From: Takakia lepidozioides
Taxonomy: Eukaryota > Streptophyta > Takakiopsida > Takakiales > Takakiaceae
Assembly (NCBI GenBank): GCA_030704615.1
Contig: CM060731.1
Span: 68,862,756-68,926,755, forward strand
Length of the DNA stretch: 64,000 bases
Direction of reading: 5' to 3'
Both the position numbers and the translations under genes were made by a program. Below, piece after piece: positions 36,483 to 46,974 of the stretch (positions within the stretch are counted from its first letter, which is position 1; each line of letters begins with the position of its first letter). The notes beneath the pieces were generated by a model. The model ran no database searches. It was not told the DNA's origin and saw only the letters and a program-made list of their open reading frames with translations.

Positions 36483-36595
36483 GAATGCTACCACTGCACA
36501 TTTGCTGACATTAGTCTCTAACCCCCAAAGATTAAAGTATCTCTTCGCGCAATCAATCAACTCCTGGAGATTGGTTGGAGTCTTCCCTATGCATC
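36483..36595 (-). repeat. 113-base LINE fragment
   Basis: Nearly identical to 14,045-14,158 of the LINE reverse transcriptase, with only a few differences. It encodes part of the block after FADD (RYFNLWGLETNVSKCAVVAF-like). Both ends are abrupt and join PPR-module sequence. Confidence 0.85.
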
Positions 36596-37089
36596 ATGCA
36601 TACATCCTTGCCTTGCTGCTAGCAGCTGATAATGACACATACCAGCAACGATCAGACTCCAGAAATTCATGCAGATTTGTTCTAGCAAACACCCCCAACC
36701 CTACTTATCACACTAGTTCCTATGCCGACTTGCGCTTCCAAAACGGCCATCACCTTTTTGCCTCGATTGCATCTGCTTCTCTCTGGAATCCAACATGCAT
36801 TCACCTTAGCCTCCATTGTCCCACAAGTGACTGGGGTCCGAAAAGTGTTCATTGCAAGCTTCTCTTCATCTCTGTTATCTGCTTTGGTTACTTCCTGCTA
36901 CCACTCGCCAGCAGCTAACTTGTCTCAAAGTCATCAAACCACCACAGATCCACCCAAAGAGCTAATTTACAAAATTCAATATGCAAATTCAGGGCCGAGT
37001 CTGATGAGGAGAACAAAACAGGCTGAAATAGATCAAAGCAAAAGGTGGCCTCACCACTTGGTCCTCGACCTTGTGTCATGACCCATGGA
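36596..37089 (-). repeat. PPR 5' module (non-coding part), another copy
   Basis: It shares CATGCATACATCCTTGCCTT, CAAACACCC and TAACTTACAAAATTCAATATG blocks with the copies at 33.5, 39.0, 41.7 and 51.2 kb. No open frame. Confidence 0.5.
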
Positions 37090-37974
37090 GGATTTGACTC
37101 ACCATGAATCCAAGAGGACCTCTTGTGTGTGCTGCTTGTGTTTGTAGTCATGTAATGTCGGATGGGTGTGGACCCCCACGTTGACAATTCTACTAACAGA
37201 GCAGAATTTTTAATGTGCTTGGGCTTCACCGCTGCACACATCATTTGCTCATATGTCTCCAAAACATTCCTACCACACCTATGCTTGGTAAATCCTTCCA
37301 ACATAATTCTCCACGTGATCAAAGATCATTGAATTATTTTGTTGAACACATGGTGAGCATCCCTGATGCTCCGGCACTTAACATAAATGTTGACAAGGGT
37401 GTTGAGTAGAATTTTTTTTGGCGTGAATCCACTTTGGATAATGTGAGTGTGCACCTGCTTAAAATTCCAGACCTTCCATCTTGATGCACTTAAGCAAGAG
37501 ACAGACATACATATCTGAATCTGCTGACATGCCTCCTTGGTTTAGAGTCTGTAGAGCCTCTGTCAGGCTGCCTACTGCACAAGGTATCTTCACATGCCCA
37601 TAAGTGCCAAAAGAGGCATTGTGGACTCCCTCTCTTGACACTCCAACAAATGGGGGGGGGTTTTTGCGACGCCAGCCACGCCCCCACGCCCTGCGCAACG
37701 TTGAGCTCGCGACGCCGAGTCCGCGACGCTTTTTTGCGATGCCCGACGTCGCAATCCCCTGCTGCGACACCATTGCGACGCCCAGCCATCGCGCATGAAG
37801 GGGGAAAGAGGGCCCTCGCTGCGACGGATTTTTTTTGCGAAGGCCCGGCGTCGCAAATCCCTATATATATATATATGTTTTTTTTTGGGATGTTGCGATG
37901 CCTCAGCGATGCAAAAGCGTCACTGAGGGTGCCCAGTGCCTCGGCGACGCAGCATCACCACAATGGGAAGGGTT

Positions 37975-38012
<38 letters not shown>

Positions 38013-38990
38013 GGCTTTGCGGCCCTTAACTTCACAAAAGCGTCGCTGGGGGCGTCCTGCGCTGGGACGCCCAACGCTGCGACTCCAGGGGGTCGCAACG
38101 GCGTCGCCACAGGGGGTCGCAATGGTGCTTAGGTCATCACAAGGACGTCGCTTGAGGCGCCTGGCAGTGGAGGGGTGCAACAACGGCGACGACGCTGGGG
38201 CTGGGCACTAAGGATGCGGAGGTTGCAACCCCTCGGCGTCACAAGAGGGACCATCTTAGAAGGAACTTGAAGGAAATCTTCATATATATATATATATATT
38301 TAGATTGCTTTTGTGATACATAGATGTAGCGTAGGTGTGTTGGTTAGTCTTTAGTGTCTTAGAAATGTTATAACATGGAGGTCTTAGGATCAAGTATGCA
38401 TTGCATGATATATGTAGAACAATGAACATATCACCATTAGACAGAACCAGAGTCAATGGTCAATAAGTTTTTGAAATTCAAATTTTCTCGCCTAAATTCA
38501 AATGTACCCGCTTAAATTGCGACATCCGGGCGTCGCACTTTGCGATCCCCAGATGGTGCTAATTCTACAGTGCAGAGTAGGTTTTTTTGTTTTTTGTGCG
38601 CTGCCCGGGCGTCGCAAATCGCGGTTTCGTCTATTTGCGACCCCCATTGGTCGCAAATTTGTGACGTTTTTTTGGCGACTCCCGGGCGTCGCAAATTTGG
38701 TTCTTCCCCCCTGCCCGAAAAGGGCTGTTTTACGACGCCCGGGCTCTGTTTTACGACTTTTTTACGGTGTCGAAAACCCCCCCCTTTTTCCTGTAGTGTG
38801 ATCCTCTAATTTCAGAAGCTGTGGTCATGGTTGAGGTGCCTGATTTTATGAACCGTGCCGCTACAGCTGTTGCATTTAGTTGACCACCTATCCATGCAGG
38901 TTTCTTGTAGCTACTAATCCACCTGGAATCAAAGTAATTTGGAGCTTGAAGTCCAGCCCTCTTGGATGAATCTGGACCCACACTCTATCC
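37090..38990 (-). pseudogene. PPR gene fragment 2, split by CACTA element C
   Basis: The minus-strand N-terminal exon (38,981-38,799) reads SSKRAGLQAPNYF ... AVAARFIKSGTSTMTTASEI, then RGS. After element C, the same frame resumes at 37,638 with REGVHNASF and SLTEALQTLNQGGMSADSDM, then YVCLLLKCIKMEGLEF. PPR motifs (DAHHVFNKI, YVKCRSIRD) follow to 37,090 with frameshifts. The uninterrupted equivalent is the plus-strand copy at 49.74 kb, where RGSREGVHNAS is continuous. That proves C is an insertion. Confidence 0.75.
37639..38798. mobile_element. CACTA element C, 1.16 kb non-autonomous
   Basis: The left end is CACTCCAACAAATGGGGGG; the right end (reverse complement) is CACTACAGGAAAAAGGGGGG. The target duplication TGA is at 37,636-37,638 and 38,799-38,801. 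The interior is packed with GCGACGCC and its complement GGCGTCGC and holds a 34-base T tract (about 37,976-38,010) and (TA)n runs. It is the same element as D in reverse orientation. No protein of its own: the open frames inside are products of the repeats. Confidence 0.9.
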
Positions 38991-39510
38991 CTGCTCCTTC
39001 AGCTATCCATGCCTCTACACAAATCATGCATACATCCTTGTCTTGCAGCTGATAATGATAGCCTAGATTTGTTCTCCAAAACACCAACTCAGCTTATTAC
39101 ACTCTAAGTTCTATACTAAATTGCGTCTGCTAGTCTCATGTAATCTAACAGACATTCATATTTTTGCTCGATGTCCCACTATTGACTGGGTCAGAAAAGT
39201 ACTCATTCCACAACTTCTTCTCATTTATGTTACCTATTTTTGGATACTTTCATATTGTCACAATGGCAGTATCATGTCAAAGTCACTCCAAACTCAATTC
39301 ACTCAACCAGCTAACTTGCAGAATTCAACATAGAAATTTAGGGCTGATTCTGATAAGAGGGAAAAACAGGGTGAAATGTTGTGAAGAAGGTGCCTTGATT
39401 ACCAATGCCTGATTTTATCAGTTGTGCCGCTGCTATTGCGGCATCCAGTTGACCATCTACCCATGTAGGTTTCTCGTGGCTATTGATCTACAAGGAATCA
39501 TAAGTAATCT
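38991..39510 (-). repeat. PPR 5' module, copy upstream of fragment 2
   Basis: Contains the same ordered blocks as 33,490-34,010: the CCCACTATTGACTGGGTCAG block, the TAACTTGCAGAATTCAACAT block and a CCATGTAGGTTTCTCGTGGC block. It is probably an intron and upstream exon of the ancestral PPR gene, duplicated. Confidence 0.5.
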
Positions 39511-40148
39511 TGTTGTCGAGCGGCTTTTACTCACCCATCCCTTCGCTATCCGAGGTGGGAACTCCAAGATAGAAGAGTTGGAAATCTCTAAGCACTCAGC
39601 CCGCTCAGAACAATCAGTCATGACCTACAGTTAGTGTATCATGGGGGTGCTTCATATTTGTATTCCTTCTCGCATTCATGTTAGCAAGTTACCTTACTGT
39701 CTGTAATTAAGTATCAGATTGCTTCAGCAATCTACCAGGTTCTATCCATTCATCCATTCATTCCACAGCTTCACTCAGGTCTCTCTACACAATGTAAGTA
39801 TGAAGTATGTATCAGATTAATATCTATCAAGTATCAGGCCGAAGCCATGGTGTCTCTTATCTGCTCTACAATACCACTCTGCAGCTTGCATTCGTCAAGC
39901 ATCAACAGATCGTGTCTCCTCCTCCACTGCGCTCTCCATCCCTCTACTCAAGATCCTCTTTCCCTCCCCGAATACCAAGTCGGGATCCCATAAGTGCCCC
40001 CCTCTGTTGCTACTCTACCTATTCTACCTGCAAACTCTTCTAACCGCCTAACTAACTAACTAACTGTCATTCAAGACAGAATGCACGTTCCCTTTGCAGA
40101 TGTCGTACCCACACAGTCGTTCCCTTCTAATAATAACCGTTCTTCGTG
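39511..40148 (+). repeat. Solo-LTR-like repeat, left copy
   Basis: This matches 49,044-49,710 in reverse orientation. It begins TGTTGTCGAGCGGCTTTTAC and runs to TTCTTCGTGA just before element D. The partner has TG...CA ends (TGTCAC ... GCGACA), which suggests a solitary LTR. No coding. Confidence 0.5.
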
Positions 40149-40151
40149 AAT

Positions 40152-40342
40152 CACTACAGGAAAAGAGGAGGGGTTTTCGACGCCGCAGCGTCGTAAAACA
40201 GCCCTTTCCGGGCGGGGAAAAAAATCAAATTTGCGACGCACGGGCGTCGCAAGGGCATCGCCAAAAAAAACGTCGCAAATTTACGACCAAATGGGGGTCG
40301 CAAATATGCGAAACCACAATTTGCAACGCCTGGACGTCGGGG

Positions 40343-40384
<42 letters not shown>

Positions 40385-40656
40385 CTACTCTGCAATGTAG
40401 AATTAGCACCGTCCGGGGGTCGCAAAGTGTGACGCTCGGACGTCACAATTTAAGAGGAATACATTTGAATTTGAAATTTGAATTTCAAAAACTTGTTGAC
40501 CATTGACTCCGGTTCTGTCTAATGACGATATGTTCATTGTTCTACATATATCATGCAATGCATACTTAAACCTAAGACCTCCACGTTATAACATTTCTAA
40601 GACACTACAAACTAACCAACACACCTACGCTATATTTATGTATCACAAAAGCAATC

Positions 40657-40689
<33 letters not shown>

Positions 40690-41356
40690 AGATGTCCTTC
40701 AAGTTCCTTCAAGTTCCTTCTAAGGGGGTATCTCTTGTGACGCCGGGGAGTTGCAACCTCCACAACCTTAGCGCCCAGCCCAGCATTGTCGCCGTTATTG
40801 TACCCCCACCGCCAGGCGTCCCAAGCGGCGTCCTTGTGTGGACCTAAGCTGACCACAACACCATTGCGACCCCCTGTGACGACGCCGATGTAACCCCCTA
40901 ACGTCGCAACGTTGGGGCGTCCAGCGCGGGGCGTCCCCAGCGACGCTTTTGTAAAGTTGAGGGCCGCAAAGCCCAAAAAAAAAAAAAAACAAACTTCCAC
41001 TATGGTGATGCTGTTGCGACACCCTGGCGTCGCAGAGGCACTGGGGCACCCTTAGTGACGCTTTTGCGACGCCGAGGCGTCGCAACGTCCAAAAAACAAA
41101 ATAAATAATAATAATAATAATAATAATTTAGATTTCCGACGCCGGGGCGTCGCAAGAAAAAAAAATCCGTCGCAGCGTGGGCCCTCTTTCCCCCTTCATG
41201 CCACCTTACGACAGCTGGGCGTCGTAATGGTGCAGTAGGGGATTGCGACGCCGAGGCATCGCAAAAAAACACCGCGGGCTCGGCTTCGCTGGTTCAACGC
41301 CGCGCGGGGCGTGGGGACGCGGCTGGCGTCGCAACCCCCCCCCATTTGCTGTAGTG
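40152..41356. mobile_element. CACTA element D, 1.2 kb non-autonomous, inverted copy of C
   Basis: The left end is CACTACAGGAAAAGAGGAGG; the right end (reverse complement) is CACTACAGCAAATGGGGGGG. The target duplication AAT is at 40,149-40,151 and 41,357-41,359. The interior has GCGACGCC/GGCGTCGC motifs, a long A tract at about 40,340-40,382, (TA)n at about 40,657-40,682 and (AAT)n at about 41,103-41,126. The paralogous sequence at 49.04 kb lacks it, giving an empty site. Confidence 0.9.
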
Positions 41357-41359
41357 AAT

Positions 41360-41580
41360 GTTGTGATGGGCTGTGCCAAACTGTGTCGGGCTGTAACTGT
41401 GCCGAGCTGTGACTGGCTGTATCGGACTGTGTCGGGCTGTGTCGGGCTGTGATAGACTGTGATAGGCTGTGATAGGTTGTGTAAGGTTGTGACAAGCTGT
41501 GTCAGACTGTGTAAGGCTGTATCAGGCTGTGACAAGCTGTATAAGGTTGTGTCAAGCTGTGTCTAACTGTGTAAGCCTGT
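41360..41580 (-). repeat. GGCTGTG minisatellite, left copy
   Basis: About 20 degenerate 9-11-base units of the GGCTGTGTCG/GGCTGTGACA type. The inverted partner lies at 48,788-49,043. The adjoining 41,580-41,695 also matches 48,664-48,788 inverted. Confidence 0.8.
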
Positions 41581-41695
41581 CTACCACCCCTAATGTCTGT
41601 GTTGGTCTAAGTCTACCATCCATAAGTCTGCGCAAAATTAAGGGTACCCCACAGAACCCGTAAAACTGTCCAAGTCCCAGACAGCCCTCTAATAC

Positions 41696-42600
41696 TTGTG
41701 CTTGAAATCTGGCCCTCTTGGATGAATGTGGACCCACTCGCTATCCCTGCTCCTTCAGCTATCTCTACCTCTCTGTTCCAGCAAACACCCTAACCCTACT
41801 TATCACACAAGTTCATATGCTGACTTGAGCTTCCAACAAGCATTCACCATTTTGCACCAACAAGCTAACTTACAAAATTCAACTTGGAAATTTTAGGGAC
41901 GACTCTGATAATAGGGGAAACATGGTGAAATATGTTGACTCTCATTTCATAGGTCTCCAAAGCCTCTATCACGCGCCCTTGTTGTGCATATCCTACAATC
42001 ATCGTACTCCACGACACCACATCTCGTTCATCCATACTGTTGAACACTCCCTTTGCATCCTCGATGCACCCATATTTTGCATACATGTCCACGAGAGTAC
42101 TGTTCAGAATGACATCGGGTACAATTCCAGCTCTGACAATGTCATCATGGACTTCTTTGCCGTTTTTCAGTGGTGCCAGGCTTGCACATGCATTGCAAAT
42201 GCAAACGTGATGTGGTCGGGCTTCACCCTTCCGCCATCATTTGATCGTAGGTCTCCAAAGCCTCCTTCCTGCGGCCTTGCTGTGTTTAACAATGTCACCA
42301 TGGACCTTTTATCTTTCTCCAGGGCTACCAAGCTCGCATACGCATTGCCAACAAAAACGAATGTGACTCGGTCCGGCTTCACCCCTTCCTGCATTATTTG
42401 CTCATACGTCTCCGAAGCCTCTATACAATACCCCCGCTGTGCATATCCTCGTCTTTCTTGCATCATTTGCTCAAGAATAAGCTACTGCATCAGTGCCCCT
42501 GCATTGCATATCCTGTGATCATCCCGTTTCATGACACAAGTTCTCACTACTTCGGCTCGATACTACGAAAACATATGGTAGCGCGGGAGACAAAAGGAGG
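41696..42600 (-). pseudogene. PPR gene fragment 3 inside the CACTA element
   Basis: The frame 42,092-41,950 reads MDMYAKYGCIEDAKGVFNSM, then ERDVVSWSTMIVGYAQQGR and ALETYE, a clear PLS-type PPR array. Further motifs at 42,466-42,170 (ETYEQIMQEGVKPDRVTFVF and NAYASLVALEKDK) are frameshifted. 41,696-41,940 is the 5'-module block. Non-functional. Confidence 0.78.
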
Positions 42601-43135
42601 CTAAGTCCCAAGCCTCCGTGTTCACGGCTGAACGTGGGCAACCCTAAAGAAACTTTTTGAATTTTTTAACTTTTTATACTTTGTGTCATTCCATTATTAC
42701 AAGTGCTTCGTTAAAGGTAGATGGATGAGGTCATCCAATGGATGAACCCATTAATGTATATGCCTTAAAATGCCACGTGTAGTGATGTAGTCATATAAAC
42801 AAAGTTGTAACCTCCTGTAGTCATGTAGTCATAAGCTTCTATGGCATGTCATCAGTAGTAGTAATGGTGTAGTTATTTAGTCGTAACTTTATATGGCACG
42901 TGTCTGACTTGTAGTATTGCGTATGATTACTACTTATATAAACCAAGCCTATGTTCTTGGTCAACAATGTTTGACGGCGGCTCCTAGTCATGTAGTAAAA
43001 TGTATGACTGCATTAAATTAAAATATATTAAAATGCACCCAACAATGGGTTTCATCACTTCGTAGTCACATATATAGTCATGGTTACCAAGGTTTATATT
43101 ACCCGTACTCATAAAAACGTTAATTTGTAGTAGTG
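42601..43135. repeat. Right subterminal region of the large CACTA element
   Basis: It contains repeated GTAGTCAT/TGTAGTCATG words. A block GGGTTGCCCACG plus AAAAGTTAAAAAATTC (minus strand) also occurs at 46,870-46,910 beside another CACTA-like end. Confidence 0.65.
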
Positions 43136-43138
43136 TTG

Positions 43139-44100
43139 GGCCGAATGGTGGTTGGGCTCTTTCTTATAACTCAATTGCACAATCGTAAGGTCGATGTTCC
43201 GGCAATATATCTGCAATTTTCTTCTCGAATACATCCTTGAAATCTTGATATTGAGTGGGTAATATTGAAGTACATTTGTCTGTTGTGCTCTTGATCGAAG
43301 TCACATAAAGTGCAAATGGGCATAAACATGCTACAGTGACTTACTTTGCGAAATTTTTGTCCAGTCTAAACTAGTCTATTTTTATTTTTATTTTTTTCAT
43401 ATGAACTTTAAATTAGGTGTTGCAATTTATTTTTGTTGTCAACTCAATTTGAGATCACCCAAAAATTGGTTTCCAAACAAAGTTGTTGTATTTTGAAGAT
43501 GAAAAATGAGAGTAGATTAGAGTAGACTGGACAAAAGTGAGCCACTGTAGCATGCTTCTGCCCAAATGCCGCATCTTTTTTGGTAGCTCTCATGAAAGCT
43601 CTAACTCCAAGGAACATGGGTTGAATACCTTTAATATTTCTACATTTTTGTCTTGCAGAAATTTTTCGTGATCGCCAGTCGATGTCAGGATTGTGAAGTA
43701 CGAACCAGGGAAGTCCAAGGATCACAGGAGGTTGGAGACTGGATGACGTTGAAAACAATATGTGATGCTTGATCTTTAAGCTTCACTTCAAGTGGTCGAG
43801 TTTCATGGTCAATATTTCCTGATGCTAACAGTCGTCCATCGGTGACTTCAACGGAGGCCGAGAGTTTCTTCTCTACGACCGTTAAATTGTGTTGTTTCGC
43901 AAAGTTTTTGTCAATAAAACATGATGAAGCCCCTGAGTCCAAAAGTGCTTCTACAGAGATATCTCGATTTTGCACTCTGATTTTTATCGGAACTGTGAAG
44001 CCAGGTGCAAGGTCTGGAGGCAGAAAGAGATTTTTTTTTTGTGAGGAATTTGTGGTGTCCAATCGTATGATCCATATTGTGACTGGACATTTTCATTTTC
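43139..44100 (-). pseudogene. Element A protease and start of reverse transcriptase region (second part)
   Basis: On the minus strand, VEALLDSGASSCFIDKNF holds the aspartic protease active site (DSGA, about 43,950). PPVILGLPWFVLHNPDIDW follows. Further on, IADILPEHRPYDCAIEL is followed by a stop, and PFGP ends at the CACTA junction. The reading continues at 31,837. Stops and frame changes mark it inactive. Confidence 0.85.
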
Positions 44101-45013
44101 TGACCTCCTCGTATCAAACACTTGAGTTGCGTCCCGAGCTTTGAATCTTTTCTTGTTGGGGCAGTTTAATGTTATGTGATCTTCCTCTCCGCAATAGAGA
44201 CATAATCCATTCGAGCGCCGTCTTTGTTTTTCTTGTGGCGTCAATGCTTGAATCAGACAGCATCAATCTGCAAATGATCACTACCGGATGTCTGATGGAT
44301 CGTTGTGTTTGGTGCCATAGTAGCAGCGGCATGATGCGTTGTCGACCATCCAGATCGTTTCTCTTAACGTCTTTCGAACAAACGATTATCGTATGCAATG
44401 ACTTGGGTGATGAATTCGCTCAGTGTACTCACGTTTGACATTGTCAACAACAAATCTTTTACATCATCTTTTAGCCCACATCGAAACTGACTAATGAGGC
44501 TCTTCTCATTCCAGTCGAGGTCGCAAGCAAGTTGTCAAAATTCGGCAGTGCTCCTTGTCGAAGATTTCGCATCTTTGTATCTGCAACTCTCGGCACAAAC
44601 CAAGATATGGCAGTGCTTGATAGAAAGGTACCCACGAATCCCACTTGAATACCCATCGGGGTAGTGTTGTAGATGTAGTCGTAGGATCAATCGTATTTAT
44701 TGAACAAAACCGCGAATCTTGATCTCGTCCCATCAAATTTCTCGGGAATGCTGATCTTTGGTTCTCTCGTAATCTGTTGAAAAGGAACCGTTGCATTAGG
44801 AGCTGTTATAGTAAGAACTCGTATGGTTGCAGATCCATTGTTCGACTCCTTTAACTCTGAAATTTGTTGTTGCAAATTGTGGAGAGCGTTGCCAAGATCT
44901 TGAGACTGATCGGCTTGTAATTTTGCGGTCGAGGTACGAAGTTCTTGCATCTGGAGCTGAAGACTCTGCAAGGTGGCAAACATTTCCGCAAATGTGTCTT
45001 CCATCTCAACCAA
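44101..45013 (-). pseudogene. Element A gag
   Basis: It starts near 45,013 with a helical segment (MFATLQSLQLQMQELRTSTA, then LQQQISELKES), followed by ISIPEKFDGTRS typical of gag capsid starts. The zinc knuckle CLYCGEEDHITLNC (about 44,205) fits C-x2-C-x4-H-x4-C. Several frameshifts are present between 44,690 and 44,240. Confidence 0.8.
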
Positions 45014-45106
45014 CTAAGGAACAAACTTTAGTCTCGTCACATTGTCAAGGACGAGAACGTGACTGAACACAAACAAGATATCAGACTAGAGGTACAAGAC
45101 TAGACA

Positions 45107-45662
45107 AGAAGTCAAGGTCGGCGTGGCCGAATGCATGATGGGTAAACATGAATCAAGATGATCTTTATAACAATGGACAAGAGTACAAGATATTGGAACT
45201 CGACTTGAATACTAGAATGCTGGAAACTGGATTGGAGTACCAGATACTGGAAACTAGACTAGAGTACTTGGACTAGAAACAAAAGTAGCTTGAACTTGTG
45301 TTGGGGAGACTGAGGAGTGTCCAATCTCGCCTTCTATATATACTAGCTACTAGGAAGTTCCCTAAGAAGCTTCCCCAATGGAGGTTTCTTGATGGAAAAA
45401 TTTCGAAGGTTAAACAAAGGTTTCTTGATGGAGAAGTTTTCTTAAGCAAAAGAGATATCTTGATGGAGAAGTTTCCTCCAAAAAAAGCTGCATGAGCAGT
45501 TTCCCAAGTTACTCTCGGTAATTTGGTAAACTTTCGGTAACCTGGTAACTAATGATAACTTATGGTAGATCATGGTAAATCATGGTAACTTTTGGTAATA
45601 TGATAACTTGGTAATTTCTGGTATTTACTCCTGATAAATTCTTCTGGGCTATGTCTGTGACA
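45107..45662 (-). repeat. LTR of element A (5' LTR)
   Basis: Partner of 20,936-21,558, with fewer units of the internal 35-base repeat. The outer edge ends GTGACA. The sequence just inside (45,040-45,106) does not match the usual tRNA-iMet primer site. Confidence 0.88.
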
Positions 45663-45666
45663 GCTA

Positions 45667-46275
45667 GTGCTAACCGAGCTTGTGAATGCTGTTTTGGCTC
45701 TTTTCCAAACTGCTTACTATATTGGTTTGGAGTCCTTGCCATTTAGCAAATTTCCAGGTTTGTGTCAACTTTTGGTCACTCTCAAAGCTTGTATTACTCA
45801 GAAACTGTACCATGATGAGAAGTCTTGTGCTGATATATTGTTATGTATCTCATGTGTTGTTCAGAAGAAGGTGTTGGATAGGGTAAGGATTCCAAGTGAC
45901 TATGGAATCATGATAGATGAGTCAACTGACATTTCAGTAACCGGTCATCTTGTTGTTTTTGCTTCTTTTCTTGAAGAGGGCTTGCCAGTCACTGTGTTTT
46001 TGGGGTTACTTCACAATATTGATGGCAAGAAGAATGCAACAATGATATATGAGTGTTTACTAACTAGTTTGAAATAGTGGGATTTGGATCTAGATAAGTT
46101 TTTGGGGTTTGGTTCGGATGGGGCAACAACCATGGTGGGGGCTCGATTCGTCGCGGCTACTCGTCTTAAGCAAAAGATAAACCTCTTCATGTTGGTCATC
46201 CATTGCGTAGCACATAGGACGAACTTGGCAGCATTAGAAGCTGCCAAGACATCTTATGTTTTGTTGTTTGTATAA
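45667..46275 (+). pseudogene. hAT-like transposase fragment (DUF4371 type)
   Basis: One frame of 203 codons with a single in-frame TAG (46,075) contains LPFSKFPGLCQLL, then YGIMIDESTDISVTGHLVVF, FLGLLHNIDGKKNATMIYE, LDKFLGFGSDGATTMVG and VIHCVAHRTNLAAL. These match the RNase-H-like core of hAT-related proteins (zinc-finger 862-like). The DEST and GSDGA segments hold the first catalytic acidic residues. The fragment starts abruptly at the LTR of element A and ends before the hAT dimerisation tail. A transposon remnant. Confidence 0.85.
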
Positions 46276-46595
46276 ATAGGTAACGCTTCTAAAATTCAAG
46301 GCCCTTAACTTTTTGGTTGAGGTCCTTGCATTTTAGAAGCCTCTCATTTTTTAATAATTGGAACTTGAATGCACCTATGGGACCGACCAGTACAACCCAT
46401 GGGGTGAGCTCATGAACCCACCCCCCTTTCAGCAGGTCTAGATTTTGAATTTTTTCGAAGTCCTACTTCCTTAACGGCGGCGGACCTTCTAGCGGACTAG
46501 CCAAACCCTCAACAGACTGACTCCAACTGGCGAGCGGATTGACCAGCAGACTAGCGATTGGCGAGCGGACTGACTCAGTCCGGCAGACTGGCGAG
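46276..46595. other. Unassigned sequence with GGCGAGCGGACTGAC repeats
   Basis: Between 46,495 and 46,595 the words GGCGAGCGGA and GACTGAC/CAGACT repeat four or more times. No coding. Confidence 0.4.
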
Positions 46596-46930
46596 CACTA
46601 CAACAGATCGCGGTATATCTTACTACCGAGCCGTGGTAGTCATGGTTTTTCTGACTTTGACCATGACTTCCCTGTATTTTTGGACCAAATGGGGCTTCAC
46701 GTAGTCGTTGAAATGACTATGTGACTCCGTAGTCCTCTTGGCGACTACTTTGGTAGACGTCGTCATGACTGCATGGCTCCGCACTAGACGGATGGTTGGT
46801 CAACGATGGTTGACCAGTGCGAGCTCACCACCAAATAGTTGCCAGAATGACTTCTAGTGCAAACCTGGTAGCCAAAAGGTTAAAAAAGTTAAAAAAAATT
46901 CTTATAGGGTTGCCCATGAGAGGGCTGGGA
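46596..46930 (+). mobile_element. End of a second, PPR-carrying CACTA-like element
   Basis: CACTACAACAGATCGCGG at 46,596 has the form of a CACTA terminus, followed by GTAGTCATGG, GACTATGTGACTC and CGTCATGACTG words like subterminal repeats. 46,870-46,930 matches (inverted) the block inside the right end of the 11.3 kb element, and PPR sequence follows in the same relative order. The opposite terminus was not found. Confidence 0.45.
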
Positions 46931-46974
46931 CTTAGCTTTCTTTTTCTTTTTCTCCTGCACGATTTCTTAGTATC

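Larger units (their letters stand above)
31838..43135. mobile_element. CACTA (En/Spm) transposon, 11.3 kb, carrying PPR gene fragments
   Basis: The left end CACTAGTATAGATTAACG and the right end (reverse complement CACTACTACAAATTAACG) share the inner words ATTAACGTTTTTATGA, forming terminal inverted repeats. The 3-base target duplication TTG is at 31,835-31,837 and 43,136-43,138. Removing the element and one TTG rejoins the reading frame of the host retroelement exactly (..PFGP then IYNLSQ..), which fixes both ends. GTAGTCAT/ATGACTAC words are dense within 500 bases of each end, as expected for subterminal transposase-binding repeats. No CACTA transposase was recognised, so it is non-autonomous. 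The cargo is PPR exons, LINE pieces, a solo-LTR-like repeat and two smaller CACTA elements. Confidence 0.9.
20936..45662 (-). mobile_element. Ty3/gypsy chromovirus-like LTR retrotransposon A, split by two later insertions
   Basis: Two related long terminal repeats (20,936-21,558 and 45,107-45,662) bracket a minus-strand gag-pol set. Gag and protease lie at 45,013-43,139. Reverse transcriptase and RNase H lie at 31,949-30,597, integrase at 30,264-29,599 and a chromodomain near 29,250. Without the nested B and CACTA elements it would be about 6.5 kb, a normal size. The outer LTR edge on the right reads GTGACA (TGTCAC on the minus strand). A polypurine tract abuts the left LTR. No target duplication is evident and the left outer edge is not a clean TG/CA border, so that end may be altered. 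Multiple stops show it is inactive. Confidence 0.88.

Noticed and set aside
37835-38211. Open frames with long Phe or Lys runs in elements C and D
   Set aside because: They are translations of poly-T/poly-A tracts and GCGACGCC repeats, with no protein features.
45040-45106. ATATCAGAC near the 5' LTR of element A as a primer-binding site
   Set aside because: The match to the iMet site is on the wrong strand for this minus-oriented element and is not adjacent to the LTR.
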